Below, piece by piece: positions 33,374-42,809 of a DNA stretch of 64,000 bases. This DNA is from Streptomyces reniochalinae. Its GTDB lineage: Bacteria; Actinomycetota; Actinomycetes; Streptomycetales; Streptomycetaceae. How positions within the stretch are numbered: the first letter of the stretch is position 1; the number at the start of each line of letters is the position of its first letter. The DNA lies in assembly GCF_003323735.1 (NCBI RefSeq), contig NZ_QOIM01000020.1:121026-185025 (forward strand), read 5' to 3'. The position numbers were made by a program, and so were the translations under genes. The notes beneath the pieces are model-generated. The model worked only from the letters and a program-made list of their open reading frames with translations. It was not told the DNA's origin and did not search any database.

Positions 33374-35508
33374 CCCCGCTCCCTCTCCTCCTCGGCCTCC
33401 ACCTCGCCCTCCGCGTCGAGCGGCTCCCCGACCACCGCGCGCACCCGCTCCTCGCGCGCCTCGGCCTCCCGCACGAGCGCCCGCACGGCCCGGTTGAAGC
33501 GCACCAGGGACGGCGGTTCGGCCGGCCCGAGCAGCCGGACCTTCAAGGCGGCACGGGCCGGAGCGAGGGTGTCCTCCTCCGGATGGCGCACGGTGTGCAG
33601 CAGCCGGTCGATGCCCGTACCGTCCGGGCCGAGGAGGGTGGCGGCACGCACGGTGGGGCAGGCCGCCCGGAAGGCGTCGTCCTCTAGGCCGCTGGTGTTG
33701 GCGACGGCGTACGGCTTCTCGCTGCTGAGGTAGTCGGAGACGACGGACGAGACGTCCGAGACCAGCACGTCGGCCTCGTTGAAGCAGCAGAAGAGGCCAG
33801 GACCGCCGGCGGTGACGATCTGGTGCCGCCAGGCGGGCTGCGCCGCCCAGTACGCCTCCTCCCACGCCCGCGCCGCCTCCTCCACCTCCCGGGCGCGGCC
33901 GGGTCCCGGGGCCGGCTGGCGCAGCATCCGCTCCACCTCGTCGGCACGCCGGCCGAAGTCCACGCGGGTGAGCCTGCGCAGCTCGGCGGTCGCCTCCCGA
34001 AGCGCCGCCCGCGCCCCGGGTCCCGGCTCCTCGCCGTCCCGCCCGGCGTTCGCCCGCTGGATCAGCGCACGGACGCGCTGGTCGGCCTCTCCTGCGCGCG
34101 GGTCGACGGTGCCGGTCATCGGGTGCGGCTTGTACAGCAGCCGTACCCCGGGGTCGGCCAGCAGCGCGGAGACGATCGCCTCGCCCGCCACCAGCACCGA
34201 GGTGTTGCCCGGATCGTCGGTGAACCCCTCCCAGGTCGGCGCGTACAGCACGGTGAGACGGCCGTCGCGGCCCCGCGCCCCGGCCGCGCGGGTGCCCGCT
34301 GCCTCGATGGGCGCGAGCTGCGGGCGCCCGACCTCGACCACATCCTTGTCCTCCACCCCGATGTGCGCCAGCGCGTACCGCTCCCGGGCGGCCTCGCCCG
34401 CCACCCACACCTGGTCGTAGGCCTTGGCGTAGGGGTTGCAGGAGGAGAGCTTGTCGGACTCGCCGTGGTTGATGAAGGCGTGCTTGAGGGTGGGGATGCG
34501 CAGCACCTGCGAGGTCTTGCCGGAGTTCGCCGGGTGCAGCAGCACCTTGAGCGTGGAGTGCTCCAGCCGCATCAGGTGCGACACCTTGGGCACGCACAGG
34601 ACGGGCACGTCCGTCGGGTCGATCTTTTGCACCATGAACCGCTCACGCAGCACGATCACGGGCCGGCCCTCCAACTCGGCCAGCGTGCTCAGCCACATGT
34701 TCGCCTGGTACGCGGAGGCGTTGCCGCCGGAGAAGTACATGCCCACCGTCGGCCGGTACTCCGCCAGCCACCCGTCCAGCCAGGCCAGCGCCTCCTCCTC
34801 GCCGGCCACCCGCTTGCCCGGCAGCAGCCAGGTGGCCAGCCACGCGATACCGGCGAGCATCCCGGCGCAGCAGCACAGGGCCGCCGCCAGCGCCCACGCC
34901 GGGTCCCCCGTCGCGGCCGACGCGCTCATCCCCGCCGTCAGCACGGCCGCGACACCCAGCAGGCGCACCGTCGCCCGCTGCGCGAACAGCGTCGGCGGCG
35001 AGGGAGTGAGCCCGAGCGCCGAGGCGTCGATGTTGCGGGTGACCACGGGCAGCCGTCTGCGGGCGCGCACCGACCCGGCGACCGCCTGGCACAGGAAGTG
35101 CAGGGCCCAGCACGCCAGCACGGCCGCCAGCAGCGGCGCGGTGCTGCCCGCGTCGAGGACGCCGAGTCTGCCCAGGCCGCCCAGCAGCAGCGCGTCCCGC
35201 AGCATCTGCCGGGCGGCAGGGGTGAACTGCGCCCGGGCCAGCCGCCGCTCCGTCCTGCGCGCGTGGTGCGGCAGCAGCACGTCCGTCAGCAGGCCCAGCG
35301 CTGCGCCGAGGACGACGAAGGCGGCCCCGGCCCCGGCGATGCCGCAGACCTGGAAGAGGTAGCCGGCGGCCAGCAGCCCGAGCGCGCATCCCGACCGGGT
35401 ACGGTCCCGCATCCGGCGGACGCGCCGCTGCCGCTCCCGCGCGGCCTCGGCGCTCTCCGCCGCGCCCGCGTCGTCCACACCGGTCACGCGCTCCACCAGC
35501 CCACCCAT
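33331..35508 (-). CDS. Membrane-anchored CDP-glycerol glycerophosphotransferase-like protein
   Basis: 725 aa. The N-terminal half carries about six hydrophobic segments (about 40-75, 100-140, 175-230). The C-terminal half (about 310-650) is a glycerophosphotransferase-like GT-B domain: FINHGESDKLSSCNPYAKAY, VLYAPTWEGFTDDPGN, LLYKPHPMTG and VLVSDVSSVVSDYLSSEKP. Unlike TagF, the acceptor-site motif reads NHGESD instead of HGT, so the reaction may differ. The tail is Glu-rich. ATG at 35508 has no strong ribosome binding site. A role in polymerising or capping the polyol-phosphate chain at the membrane is inferred. The gene overlaps the convergent GT4 gene by 43 bases. Confidence 0.8.
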   Translation of the reverse strand: MGGLVERVTGVDDAGAAESAEAARERQRRVRRMRDRTRSGCALGLLAAGYLFQVCGIAGAGAAFVVLGAALGLLTDVLLPHHARRTERRLARAQFTPAARQMLRDALLLGGLGRLGVLDAGSTAPLLAAVLACWALHFLCQAVAGSVRARRRLPVVTRNIDASALGLTPSPPTLFAQRATVRLLGVAAVLTAGMSASAATGDPAWALAAALCCCAGMLAGIAWLATWLLPGKRVAGEEEALAWLDGWLAEYRPTVGMYFSGGNASAYQANMWLSTLAELEGRPVIVLRERFMVQKIDPTDVPVLCVPKVSHLMRLEHSTLKVLLHPANSGKTSQVLRIPTLKHAFINHGESDKLSSCNPYAKAYDQVWVAGEAARERYALAHIGVEDKDVVEVGRPQLAPIEAAGTRAAGARGRDGRLTVLYAPTWEGFTDDPGNTSVLVAGEAIVSALLADPGVRLLYKPHPMTGTVDPRAGEADQRVRALIQRANAGRDGEEPGPGARAALREATAELRRLTRVDFGRRADEVERMLRQPAPGPGRAREVEEAARAWEEAYWAAQPAWRHQIVTAGGPGLFCCFNEADVLVSDVSSVVSDYLSSEKPYAVANTSGLEDDAFRAACPTVRAATLLGPDGTGIDRLLHTVRHPEEDTLAPARAALKVRLLGPAEPPSLVRFNRAVRALVREAEAREERVRAVVGEPLDAEGEVEAEEERERGQALAEALGEDERP

Positions 35509-35565
35509 CTCTGCACGGTAAGCAGCGGTGCAGGCGACCCGCGCGCCGTGGAGGGCCGAACGCGT

Positions 35566-35606
35566 GACCGCCGTGCCGGGAGGGTGTCCCTCCCGGCACG
35601 GCGGTC
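35566..35606 (-). terminator. 19-bp perfect hairpin after the glutamate dehydrogenase gene
   Basis: The stem GACCGCCGTGCCGGGAGGG pairs exactly with its reverse complement across a three-base TGT loop. It lies 25 bases past the gdh stop codon, between gdh and the membrane glycerophosphotransferase, so it should stop transcription of gdh. It has no clear U-tract. Confidence 0.8.
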
Positions 35607-35630
35607 AGCAGCGGGCTACCCCGCCGGGCC

Positions 35631-38600
35631 TCAGCGGTTGCTGCGCAGCAGCGTGCGCATCGTCCGCATGGCCACCGACAGGTTCGCCAGATCGAACGTC
35701 TCCGAGGCCTGGATCTCGTCCAGGGTGCCCCGGGCGCGCACGAGGATGGCGCGGTTCTTCTCCTCCCACGCCTCGTACCGCTGCCCCGGCGTGTCGGCGC
35801 CGTTGCCCGCGGCCAGCACGTCGGCCACCAGCAGCTGGTGCGCCGCGTACAGGTCCTCGCGGATGGAGGAGCGGGCCATCGACTGCCAGCGGTCGGCCCG
35901 CGGCAGCTCGCTGACGCGGCTCTGGAGCTGGGTGATGCCCAGCCGGTCGGCGAGGTCGAAGTAGACCTCGGCGACGTCCATCAGCTCCTTGCCCATGCGG
36001 TCCGCGACCGCGACCACGTCCAGCGTGGAGAACGCCGCGGCCGAGCCCGCCATCCGCTGCGCCAGCTCGGCGGGGACACCGGCGCCCGACAGCTTGTCGT
36101 ACACCCGCTGGTGCCACTTGAGGTCGTCGCCCTTGAGCAGCTTGGGCAGCTCCGCCCACACCGTCTCCACCCGCTCGGAGAACAGCTCGATGGTGTCGGC
36201 CAGCAGCAGCGGCTGCGGACGGTTGTTCAGCAGCCAGCGGGTTCCGCGCTCGACGAGCTGCCGGGAGCGCAGCCGGATGTCGGTGAGCACATTGGCCGCG
36301 ACCTGGTTGTCCAGCGACTCGACCTCGTCCCAGATGTCACCGAGCCGGAAGATGGCGCGCGCGGCCGTGTGGGCGCGCACGATCTCCTCCGTCGAGGCCC
36401 CCGACTCCTCCTTCATACGGTGCACGAAGGTGGAGCCCGCGACGTTCACGGTGTCGTTGACCAGGACGGTCGTGACGATCTCGCGGCGCAGCGCGTGCGC
36501 CTCGATCTGCTGTCCGAAGCGCTCGCGCAGCGCCTCGGGGAAGTAGCAGTACAGCAGCCGATTCAGGTAGGCGTCGTCCGGCAGCGACGTCGTGATCAGC
36601 TCGTCCGTCACGTTGATCTTCGTGTAGGCGAGCAGCACGGCGATCTCCGGCTGGGTCAGCCCCTCGCCGTTGTTCAGCCGCTCGCGGACCTGCCGGTCGG
36701 AGGGCAGGAACTCCAGCTGCCGGTCCAGCTTGCCCTCCTTGGAGAGCCTGCGCATCTGCCGCTGGCTGGCCAGCAGCAGGCTGGGGGCCTGCGCCAGCGA
36801 GTTGGACAGCGCCGCGTTCTGCGCGTAGTTGTTGCGCAGCACCAGCTCGCCGACCTCGTCCGTCATCTGGGCGAGCAGCTTGTTGCGCTGCTTGACGGTC
36901 ATGTCGCCGTCGGCCACCACGGAGTTGAGCAGGATCTTGATGTTCACCTCGTGGTCGGAGGTGTCCACGCCCGCGCTGTTGTCGATCGCGTCGGTGTTGA
37001 TCCGCCCGCCGTCCGAGGCGAACTCGATCCGGCCCAGCTGGGTGCAGCCCAGGTTGCCGCCCTCGCCCACGACCTTGACCCGCAGGTCCTGGCCGTCCAC
37101 CCGGATCGCGTCGTTGGCCTTGTCGCCGACGTCCGCGTCGCTCTCCGTCGACGCCTTGACGTAGGTGCCGATGCCGCCGTTCCACAGCAGGTCGACGGGG
37201 GCCGTCAGGATGGCGCGCATCAGCTCGGCGGGGGTCATCTTGGTGACGCCCTGCTCGATGCCCAGCGCCTCCCGCACCTGCGGGGTGATCGGCACCGACT
37301 TGGCGCTGCGCGGGTGGACGCCGCCGCCGGCCGAGATCAGCGTCGTGTCGTAGTCCGCCCACGAGGAGCGCGGCAGCTCGAACAGGCGGCGGCGCTCCGC
37401 GTAGGAGGTGGCCGCCTCCGGGTCGGGGTCGAGGAAGATGTGCCGGTGGTCGAAGGCGGCCACCAGGCGGATGTGCTCGGAGAGCAGCATGCCGTTGCCG
37501 AACACGTCGCCCGACATGTCGCCGACGCCGACGACGGTGAAGTCCTCCGTCTGGGTGTCGTGGCCCAGCTCGCGGAAGTGCCGCTTGACCGACTCCCAGG
37601 CGCCGCGCGCCGTGATGCCCATGCCCTTGTGGTCGTACCCTGCCGAACCGCCGGAGGCGAACGCGTCCCCCAGCCAGTAGCCGTAGGAGTTCGCGACCTC
37701 GTTGGCGATGTCGGAGAAGGTGGCCGTGCCCTTGTCCGCGGCGACGACGAGGTAGGTGTCGTCCTCGTCGTGGCGCACCACGTCCTGGGGGTACTCGACC
37801 TCGCCCAAGACCAGGTTGTCGGTGACGTCCAGCAGGCCCGAGATGAACGTCTTGTAGCAGGCGATGCCCTCCGCCTGCCACGCGTCGCGGTCCACGGCCG
37901 GGTCGGGCAGCTGCTTGCCGACGAAGCCGCCCTTGGCGCCGACCGGCACGATGACGGTGTTCTTGACCTCCTGCGCCTTGACCAGGCCGAGGATCTCCGT
38001 GCGGAAGTCCTCACGCCGGTCCGACCAGCGCAGACCACCGCGCGCCACCTTGCCGAACCGCAGGTGGACGCCCTCGACCCGCGGCGAGTACACCCAGATC
38101 TCGTAGGCGGGGCGCGGCGCGGGCAGGTCCGGGATCGCCTGCGGGTCCAGCTTCATCGACACGTAGGTGTGCGGCCTGCCGTCGCCGGCCAGCTGGAAGT
38201 AGTTGGTGCGCAGGGTGGCGGTGATGACGGTGAGGAAGGAGCGCAGAATACGGTCCTCGTCCAGGCTGGCGACCTGGTCCAGCGCCCCGTTCAGCTCCTC
38301 CAGGATGCCGTCGACCAGTTCGTGCCCCGCGCGCCTGCGCGTCGGGTCCAGCCTGGCCTCGAACAGGCTGACGAGCAGCCGCGTGGTGTGCACGTTCCCG
38401 CGCAGCGTGTCCTCGATGTACGCCTGGCTGAACGTCGAACCCGCCTGCCGCAGATACTTCGCGTACGCGCGCAGCACCATCGCCTGCCGCCAGGTCAACC
38501 CGGCCGAGAGCACCAGCGCGTTGAGGCCGTCGTTCTCCGCGTGGCCCGTCCACACCGCCGCGAACGCCTCCTGGAAACGCTCCCGCGTCTCCTCCTCCAG

Positions 38601-40766
38601 ACCCCGCTGCCCGTCCGGCATCCGCAGCCCGAAGTCGTAGATCCACGCGTGCGACCTGTCCGCGCAGCGCAGCTCGTAAGGGCGCTCGTCCACCACCTCG
38701 ACGCCCATCGCCTGCAACCCGGGCAGCACGGCGGAGAGCGAGACGGGACTGCCCGTGCGGTAGATCTTGAAGCGCCGCTCCCCCGGAGCCGCACCCACCG
38801 GCTCGTACAGGCTCAGCGCGAAGTCGTCCTGCGCACCGCCGCGCACCAATTGCTCGATGTGCTGCAAGTCGGCCACGGCCGCACGCGGCGAGAAGTCCGC
38901 CTTGTAGCCCTCGGGGAAGGCGTGCGCGTACTTCTGCGCCATCTCGGCGGCCTGCTCCTCGCCGCACTCGGCGACCAGCGCCTCGCTGAAGCCGTCCGCC
39001 CACGAGCGCGCCGCCTCGGCCAGCCGCGTCTCGATGCGGTCGACCTCCGCGTCCGTCAGCTCCCGCAGCTCCGCGCCCGTACGCACCCGGATCACGAAGT
39101 GCAGCCGGGAGAGCACCGACTCCGTGTTCCAGGCGGTGAAGTCGACGCTGGTGCCGCCCAGCTCCTCGGTCAGGATGTCCGTCAGCCGCAGCCGCACCCC
39201 GGTCGTGTAGCGGTCGCGCGGCAGGTAGACCAGCGCCGAGTAGTACCGCCCGTACTCGTCCTGACGCAGGTACAGCCGCAGCTTGCGGCGCTCTTGGAGG
39301 TAGAGGACCGAGGTGACGATGGAGCGCAGCTCGTCCGCCGGCGTCTGGAACAGCTCGTCGCGCGGATAGGTCTCCAGGATCTGCAGCAGGTCGCGGCCCG
39401 CGTGGCTGTCCGGTGTGAAGCCGGCGCCGTCCAGCACCTCGGCGACCTTCCGCCGGATGACCGGCACCCGCCGCACCGACTCCGTGTAGGCCGCGGACGA
39501 GAACAGGCCCAGGAAGCGCCGCTCCCCCACCACGTTGCCCTCGGCGTCGAACTTCTTGACACCCACGTAGTCCAGATACGAGGCACGGTGCACCGTCGAA
39601 CGGCTGTTCGCCTTCGTGAGCACCAGCATCCGGTGCTCACGCGCCTTCGCCCGCGCGTCCGCGGGCAGCCGGTTGAACGACGGCGAGACCGGGTGCCCCT
39701 CGTCACCCGGCTGGTGCGGGTCGGACCGCAGGATGCCCAGGCCCGTGCCCGGCAGCGGCGCGAGCGTCAGCTCCTCGCCCTCCACGGCGTCGTCGGCGTC
39801 GTCGGCGTCCTTGCCGTCCTTGGAGCCCTTGCCCGATCCGGCGCTCTTGCCGCTCTTGGCGGCCTTGGCGTCCTTGCCGCTTCCGCCGCCCTTGCCGCTC
39901 TCCGCGTCCAGCTCGTACTCGCGGTAGCCAAGGAAGGTGAAGTGATCGTCAGCCAGCCAGCGCAGCAGCTCACGCGCCTCGTCGACCTCCTCACCCGGCA
40001 GGTCGTCGGTCGGCTCCCCCGTCAGCTCGTCCGCGATGCGCAGGGCCGCGCCCCGCATCTTCTGCCAGTCCTCGACCGCCTCCCGCACGTCCGACAGCGC
40101 CCGGCGCAGATCCGCGCTGATCTGCTTGAGGTCCTCCCGGTCGGTCTCACGGTCGATCTCGACGTGGATCCACGACTCGACCAGCGCGTCGTGCGGCAGC
40201 TTCTCCCGCTTCTCCTTCGCCTGGCGCTTCCCCGGCCCCTGCGAAGCCGCTCCCGCCTGCTGCGCGGCGTCGGCCTGCTGGGCCGCCACGTCGTCACGGC
40301 CGGCGGACAGGACCTCCAGCAGCTTCCCGGCCAGGTCCCGGCGCACCACCATCTGCGGGTGGATCACGACGTGGATGCCGCGGCCCTGCCGGGACAGCTC
40401 GTTGGTGACCGAGTCGACCAGGAACGGCATGTCATCCGTCACGACCTCGATCACCGAGTGCGTGCACGAGAAGCCGTTCTCATCGATCGACGGCGAGTAC
40501 ACCCGCACGTTGGCCGTGCCCTGCGGGCGCTCCTGCGCGAGACGGTAGTGGGCGAGTGCACCGCCGAGGATGTCGACCGGGTCACGGTCGGTGAGGTCCT
40601 CCGGCGCCGTGTGCAGGTAGTACCGCTGGAGATACGCGCCAAGGGCGTCGTCCTGGGGGCCGTTGAGGCCCTGCACCGGGTGGCGTCCCTGCGCCGGGCT
40701 CTGTTCAGCCACCCTCGCGGCTTCCGCCAGCCGCTCGGCTTTTGCTTCTTCCAGCTTGCTCTGCAT
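35631..40766 (-). CDS. gdh: NAD-specific glutamate dehydrogenase, large (about 180 kDa) type
   Basis: 1711 aa. This enzyme class oxidatively deaminates glutamate to 2-oxoglutarate using NAD. The catalytic core near the middle shows KVARGGLRWSDRREDFRTEI, VPVGAKGGFVG and VGVGDMSGDVFGNGMLLS; the long N-terminal half holds the ACT-like regulatory modules. ATG at 40766 with GAGGAC-type ribosome binding site gives the N-terminus MQSKLEEAKAE. Residues about 284-330 are an unusual Gly/Ser/Lys then Asp/Ala-rich insert. It is monocistronic: a strong hairpin follows and about 480 non-coding bases precede it. It marks the return to conserved chromosomal sequence. Confidence 0.95.
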   Translation of the reverse strand: MQSKLEEAKAERLAEAARVAEQSPAQGRHPVQGLNGPQDDALGAYLQRYYLHTAPEDLTDRDPVDILGGALAHYRLAQERPQGTANVRVYSPSIDENGFSCTHSVIEVVTDDMPFLVDSVTNELSRQGRGIHVVIHPQMVVRRDLAGKLLEVLSAGRDDVAAQQADAAQQAGAASQGPGKRQAKEKREKLPHDALVESWIHVEIDRETDREDLKQISADLRRALSDVREAVEDWQKMRGAALRIADELTGEPTDDLPGEEVDEARELLRWLADDHFTFLGYREYELDAESGKGGGSGKDAKAAKSGKSAGSGKGSKDGKDADDADDAVEGEELTLAPLPGTGLGILRSDPHQPGDEGHPVSPSFNRLPADARAKAREHRMLVLTKANSRSTVHRASYLDYVGVKKFDAEGNVVGERRFLGLFSSAAYTESVRRVPVIRRKVAEVLDGAGFTPDSHAGRDLLQILETYPRDELFQTPADELRSIVTSVLYLQERRKLRLYLRQDEYGRYYSALVYLPRDRYTTGVRLRLTDILTEELGGTSVDFTAWNTESVLSRLHFVIRVRTGAELRELTDAEVDRIETRLAEAARSWADGFSEALVAECGEEQAAEMAQKYAHAFPEGYKADFSPRAAVADLQHIEQLVRGGAQDDFALSLYEPVGAAPGERRFKIYRTGSPVSLSAVLPGLQAMGVEVVDERPYELRCADRSHAWIYDFGLRMPDGQRGLEEETRERFQEAFAAVWTGHAENDGLNALVLSAGLTWRQAMVLRAYAKYLRQAGSTFSQAYIEDTLRGNVHTTRLLVSLFEARLDPTRRRAGHELVDGILEELNGALDQVASLDEDRILRSFLTVITATLRTNYFQLAGDGRPHTYVSMKLDPQAIPDLPAPRPAYEIWVYSPRVEGVHLRFGKVARGGLRWSDRREDFRTEILGLVKAQEVKNTVIVPVGAKGGFVGKQLPDPAVDRDAWQAEGIACYKTFISGLLDVTDNLVLGEVEYPQDVVRHDEDDTYLVVAADKGTATFSDIANEVANSYGYWLGDAFASGGSAGYDHKGMGITARGAWESVKRHFRELGHDTQTEDFTVVGVGDMSGDVFGNGMLLSEHIRLVAAFDHRHIFLDPDPEAATSYAERRRLFELPRSSWADYDTTLISAGGGVHPRSAKSVPITPQVREALGIEQGVTKMTPAELMRAILTAPVDLLWNGGIGTYVKASTESDADVGDKANDAIRVDGQDLRVKVVGEGGNLGCTQLGRIEFASDGGRINTDAIDNSAGVDTSDHEVNIKILLNSVVADGDMTVKQRNKLLAQMTDEVGELVLRNNYAQNAALSNSLAQAPSLLLASQRQMRRLSKEGKLDRQLEFLPSDRQVRERLNNGEGLTQPEIAVLLAYTKINVTDELITTSLPDDAYLNRLLYCYFPEALRERFGQQIEAHALRREIVTTVLVNDTVNVAGSTFVHRMKEESGASTEEIVRAHTAARAIFRLGDIWDEVESLDNQVAANVLTDIRLRSRQLVERGTRWLLNNRPQPLLLADTIELFSERVETVWAELPKLLKGDDLKWHQRVYDKLSGAGVPAELAQRMAGSAAAFSTLDVVAVADRMGKELMDVAEVYFDLADRLGITQLQSRVSELPRADRWQSMARSSIREDLYAAHQLLVADVLAAGNGADTPGQRYEAWEEKNRAILVRARGTLDEIQASETFDLANLSVAMRTMRTLLRSNR

Positions 40767-41251
40767 GTCCTCTGGCTCCTGTCGCGCGCCGTTGCGTGAC
40801 GTCGGGATGGAAGGGGCACGGCGCCGGAACACGGGGTGTCCGCACGGGTCCGCCACTGTGCCGGGAGAGACGACCAGCGGCGCCCCACGCGCGGTCACGC
40901 GGGGGGCGCTGAGCGGAGCGGCGCCCGCGGGCAGACCCTCCGGTGGATATCGCGCTGATCACGTAGGCCAGGCTATCTCTCTCCGGCACCCTCGCGTCAT
41001 GGCCCTTATGTGTACAAAGAGGGAGACCGAAAAGATCGTCTTGGCCCTTTCGGACACCTTCCCGGCCGCATGGCGTCGCGTGCCCGCTGTGTGCGGCCGT
41101 ATGCCGCTGTGTGCCGCTGTATGCCGCCACGCGACGGCCGCTCTTCGGCACGAGGGGGCCGGGGGCCGGCAGGAGCGGGGAGACTTCGGCCAAAGCGGAG
41201 GTCGGCCGACGGCGGTCGGCGGGCGCCGTTTCGCCGACGACGCCGCTGACA
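40767..41251. other. 485-base non-coding region upstream of gdh
   Basis: No gene is recognised. It should hold the gdh promoter on the minus strand; the best AT-rich candidate is the CTTTGTACACATAAGG stretch near 41005-41020. Around 41090-41133 there is a short imperfect tandem repeat of TGTGTGCCGC/TGTATGCCGC units. Open frames here have poor third-position bias and no recognisable domain. Confidence 0.5.
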
Positions 41252-42091
41252 CTACTCCCATGCCGCTGCTTCCCCCTCTCCGTCGGAGCGGGGGCTCCCT
41301 TGGTTGCCTGGGCCCTCTGTGGCCCCTGTGCTCCCTGTGGCATGGGAGTCACCCGCGGCCTCGCGGGCCAGGCGCTCCGCTGTTTCGACCGCCTCGCGCA
41401 ACGTGTCGACGACCGGCACCCCCGCCTCCTCCAGGCTGGCCCGGCTGTGCGAGCCTCCGGTGAAGAGCACGGCGCGCGCCCCCGCGTGGGCCGCCGCCAA
41501 CGCGTCGTCGACCGCGTCACCGATCACCACGGCCCGGCTCGGCTCCACCCCGCGCAGCGCGGCGAGATGCCGCACCATCTGGGCGGCCTTGCCACCGCCA
41601 GTCGGGCCGACCGCCCCGTCGACCCGCAGGAAGTGCCCGTCGATGCCGTACGTACGCAACAGCGGCACCAGCCGGTCGTGCGGCGCCAGCGAGCACAGCG
41701 ACTGGGTGTGACCTGCCGCCTGCCGCGTCGCCAGCAGCTCCGCGGCGCCCTCGGCCAGACCCGCGCCGGCGATACGGGCCCAGTAGTGGCGGTGGAACGT
41801 CTCGTCCATGACCTGCCACTCGCTGCCCGTGGGCGCCCTGCCGAACAGCCGCTCGTAGAAGCGCGGCACCGGAACGCAGTACAGCTCCCGATACCGCTCC
41901 AGCGTGATCGCCGGGAAGCCGAGCTCGTCGAACGCGGCGTTGGTCGCCTCGAGCACGGTGTGGATGTCGTGCAGCAGCGTGCCGTTCCAGTCCCACACGA
42001 GGTGCGCGGAGGGCACGGCGGGCCGGCCCTGCTGCGGTTCCGGTCCCGATTCGGATTGCTGCGGTTGCTGCGGTGGCTGCCCTAAGACCAT
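41252..42091 (-). CDS. HAD-family hydrolase
   Basis: 279 aa. The HAD core is visible as VWDWNGTLLHD (D34, N36, T38), a cap region, the Ser motif region HTQSLCSLAPHD, the Lys region GPTGGGKAAQM and VVIGDAVDDALAAAHAGA as motif IV. It is a phosphoglycolate-phosphatase-like enzyme acting on a small phosphorylated metabolite. The second Asp of the usual DxDxT is Asn, which weakens the general acid. ATG at 42091 is chosen; the upstream in-frame residues to 42154 look non-coding. The last 35 residues are low complexity. It is downstream of the DUF6912 gene on the same strand. Confidence 0.85.
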   Translation of the reverse strand: MVLGQPPQQPQQSESGPEPQQGRPAVPSAHLVWDWNGTLLHDIHTVLEATNAAFDELGFPAITLERYRELYCVPVPRFYERLFGRAPTGSEWQVMDETFHRHYWARIAGAGLAEGAAELLATRQAAGHTQSLCSLAPHDRLVPLLRTYGIDGHFLRVDGAVGPTGGGKAAQMVRHLAALRGVEPSRAVVIGDAVDDALAAAHAGARAVLFTGGSHSRASLEEAGVPVVDTLREAVETAERLAREAAGDSHATGSTGATEGPGNQGSPRSDGEGEAAAWE

Positions 42092-42221
42092 GCTTCCGAC
42101 GGTACGTGGAGGCACTGACAACGCGACAGGGCGGCGATCGTTCAGGCCCGTCACCGAGGGCCCGGCCGGTCAGGCCGTCAGGCCCGGATCATCAGGCACG
42201 GATCCGACCGCCGGCGACGGG

Positions 42222-42752
42222 TCAGGCGACCAGGGCGGGGATCTCCTGGGTGGCGAACCACAGCAGTTCGTGGTCCTCGGCGGCGTCGACGACCGCCTGG
42301 GCCCGCTGGTCGCCGCCCGCGGCCGCGGGCAGGGCGTCGAGCGCCGCCGTCACGGCCCCGACCGCCTCCTCGGCGTCCAGATGGACGGCCGCGATCCTGG
42401 ACATCGGCACAGCAGCCGTGAGGCGCACCCGGCCGACGGAGGCCGCGTCCTCGTCCAGCTCGGAACGGCCGCCCACCGCGTCGCGCTCCTCGCTGTGCAC
42501 GAGGGCGTCGGGGGCCTCGGCCACCACGACGACGCGGCGCCGCGCGGCTTCGGCGTCCCTCGCCAGCGAACGCAGGGAGGCGGCGGCCGCCAGACCCAGC
42601 GCGGCGTACTCCAGCTCCTCCTCGTCCTCGGACCCCCACCACGCGCGCAGCCCCGCGGTGACCGCGTACGCCTCGAAGGGGGCCGGTCCCAGCTCGCCCG
42701 CGCCGTGCGCCTGACTCAGTGCGGGCAGGGTCAGAGGGACATAGACACGCAT
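42222..42752 (-). CDS. DUF6912 family protein
   Basis: 176-aa conserved actinobacterial protein of unknown function, starting MRVYVPLTLPALSQAH and ending HELLWFATQEIPALVA, both typical of the family. No membrane segment or known catalytic motif is visible; the sequence is acidic and alpha/beta in character. ATG at 42752. An 11-bp inverted repeat lies 30-57 bases upstream. It may be co-transcribed with the HAD hydrolase 130 bases downstream. Confidence 0.8.
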   Translation of the reverse strand: MRVYVPLTLPALSQAHGAGELGPAPFEAYAVTAGLRAWWGSEDEEELEYAALGLAAAASLRSLARDAEAARRRVVVVAEAPDALVHSEERDAVGGRSELDEDAASVGRVRLTAAVPMSRIAAVHLDAEEAVGAVTAALDALPAAAGGDQRAQAVVDAAEDHELLWFATQEIPALVA

Positions 42753-42781
42753 GGCTGCCGCTTTCGTGTATCGCCGGGGAC

Positions 42782-42809
42782 CGTCTGCCCGTCAGCATAC
42801 GGGCAGACG
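42782..42809. promoter_or_regulatory. 11-bp inverted repeat upstream of DUF6912
   Basis: CGTCTGCCCGT and its exact reverse complement are separated by six bases. It lies between divergent genes (DUF6912 on minus, the Rv3235-like gene on plus), so it is an operator or a leader hairpin rather than a terminator. The rest of 42753-43060 holds no gene; an AT-richer patch near 42887-42906 is the likely promoter zone. Confidence 0.45.

Noticed and set aside
35838..40799. 1653-codon open frame on the plus strand opposite gdh
   Set aside because: It is antisense to a clear NAD-glutamate dehydrogenase, has Arg/Gly/His/Val-biased composition typical of reversed high-GC coding sequence, and shows no domain.
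40663..41463. Plus-strand frame across the gdh upstream region (contains MCTKRETEKIVLALSD)
   Set aside because: The segment is short and protein-like only locally, overlaps gdh and the HAD gene antisense, and lacks a ribosome binding site.
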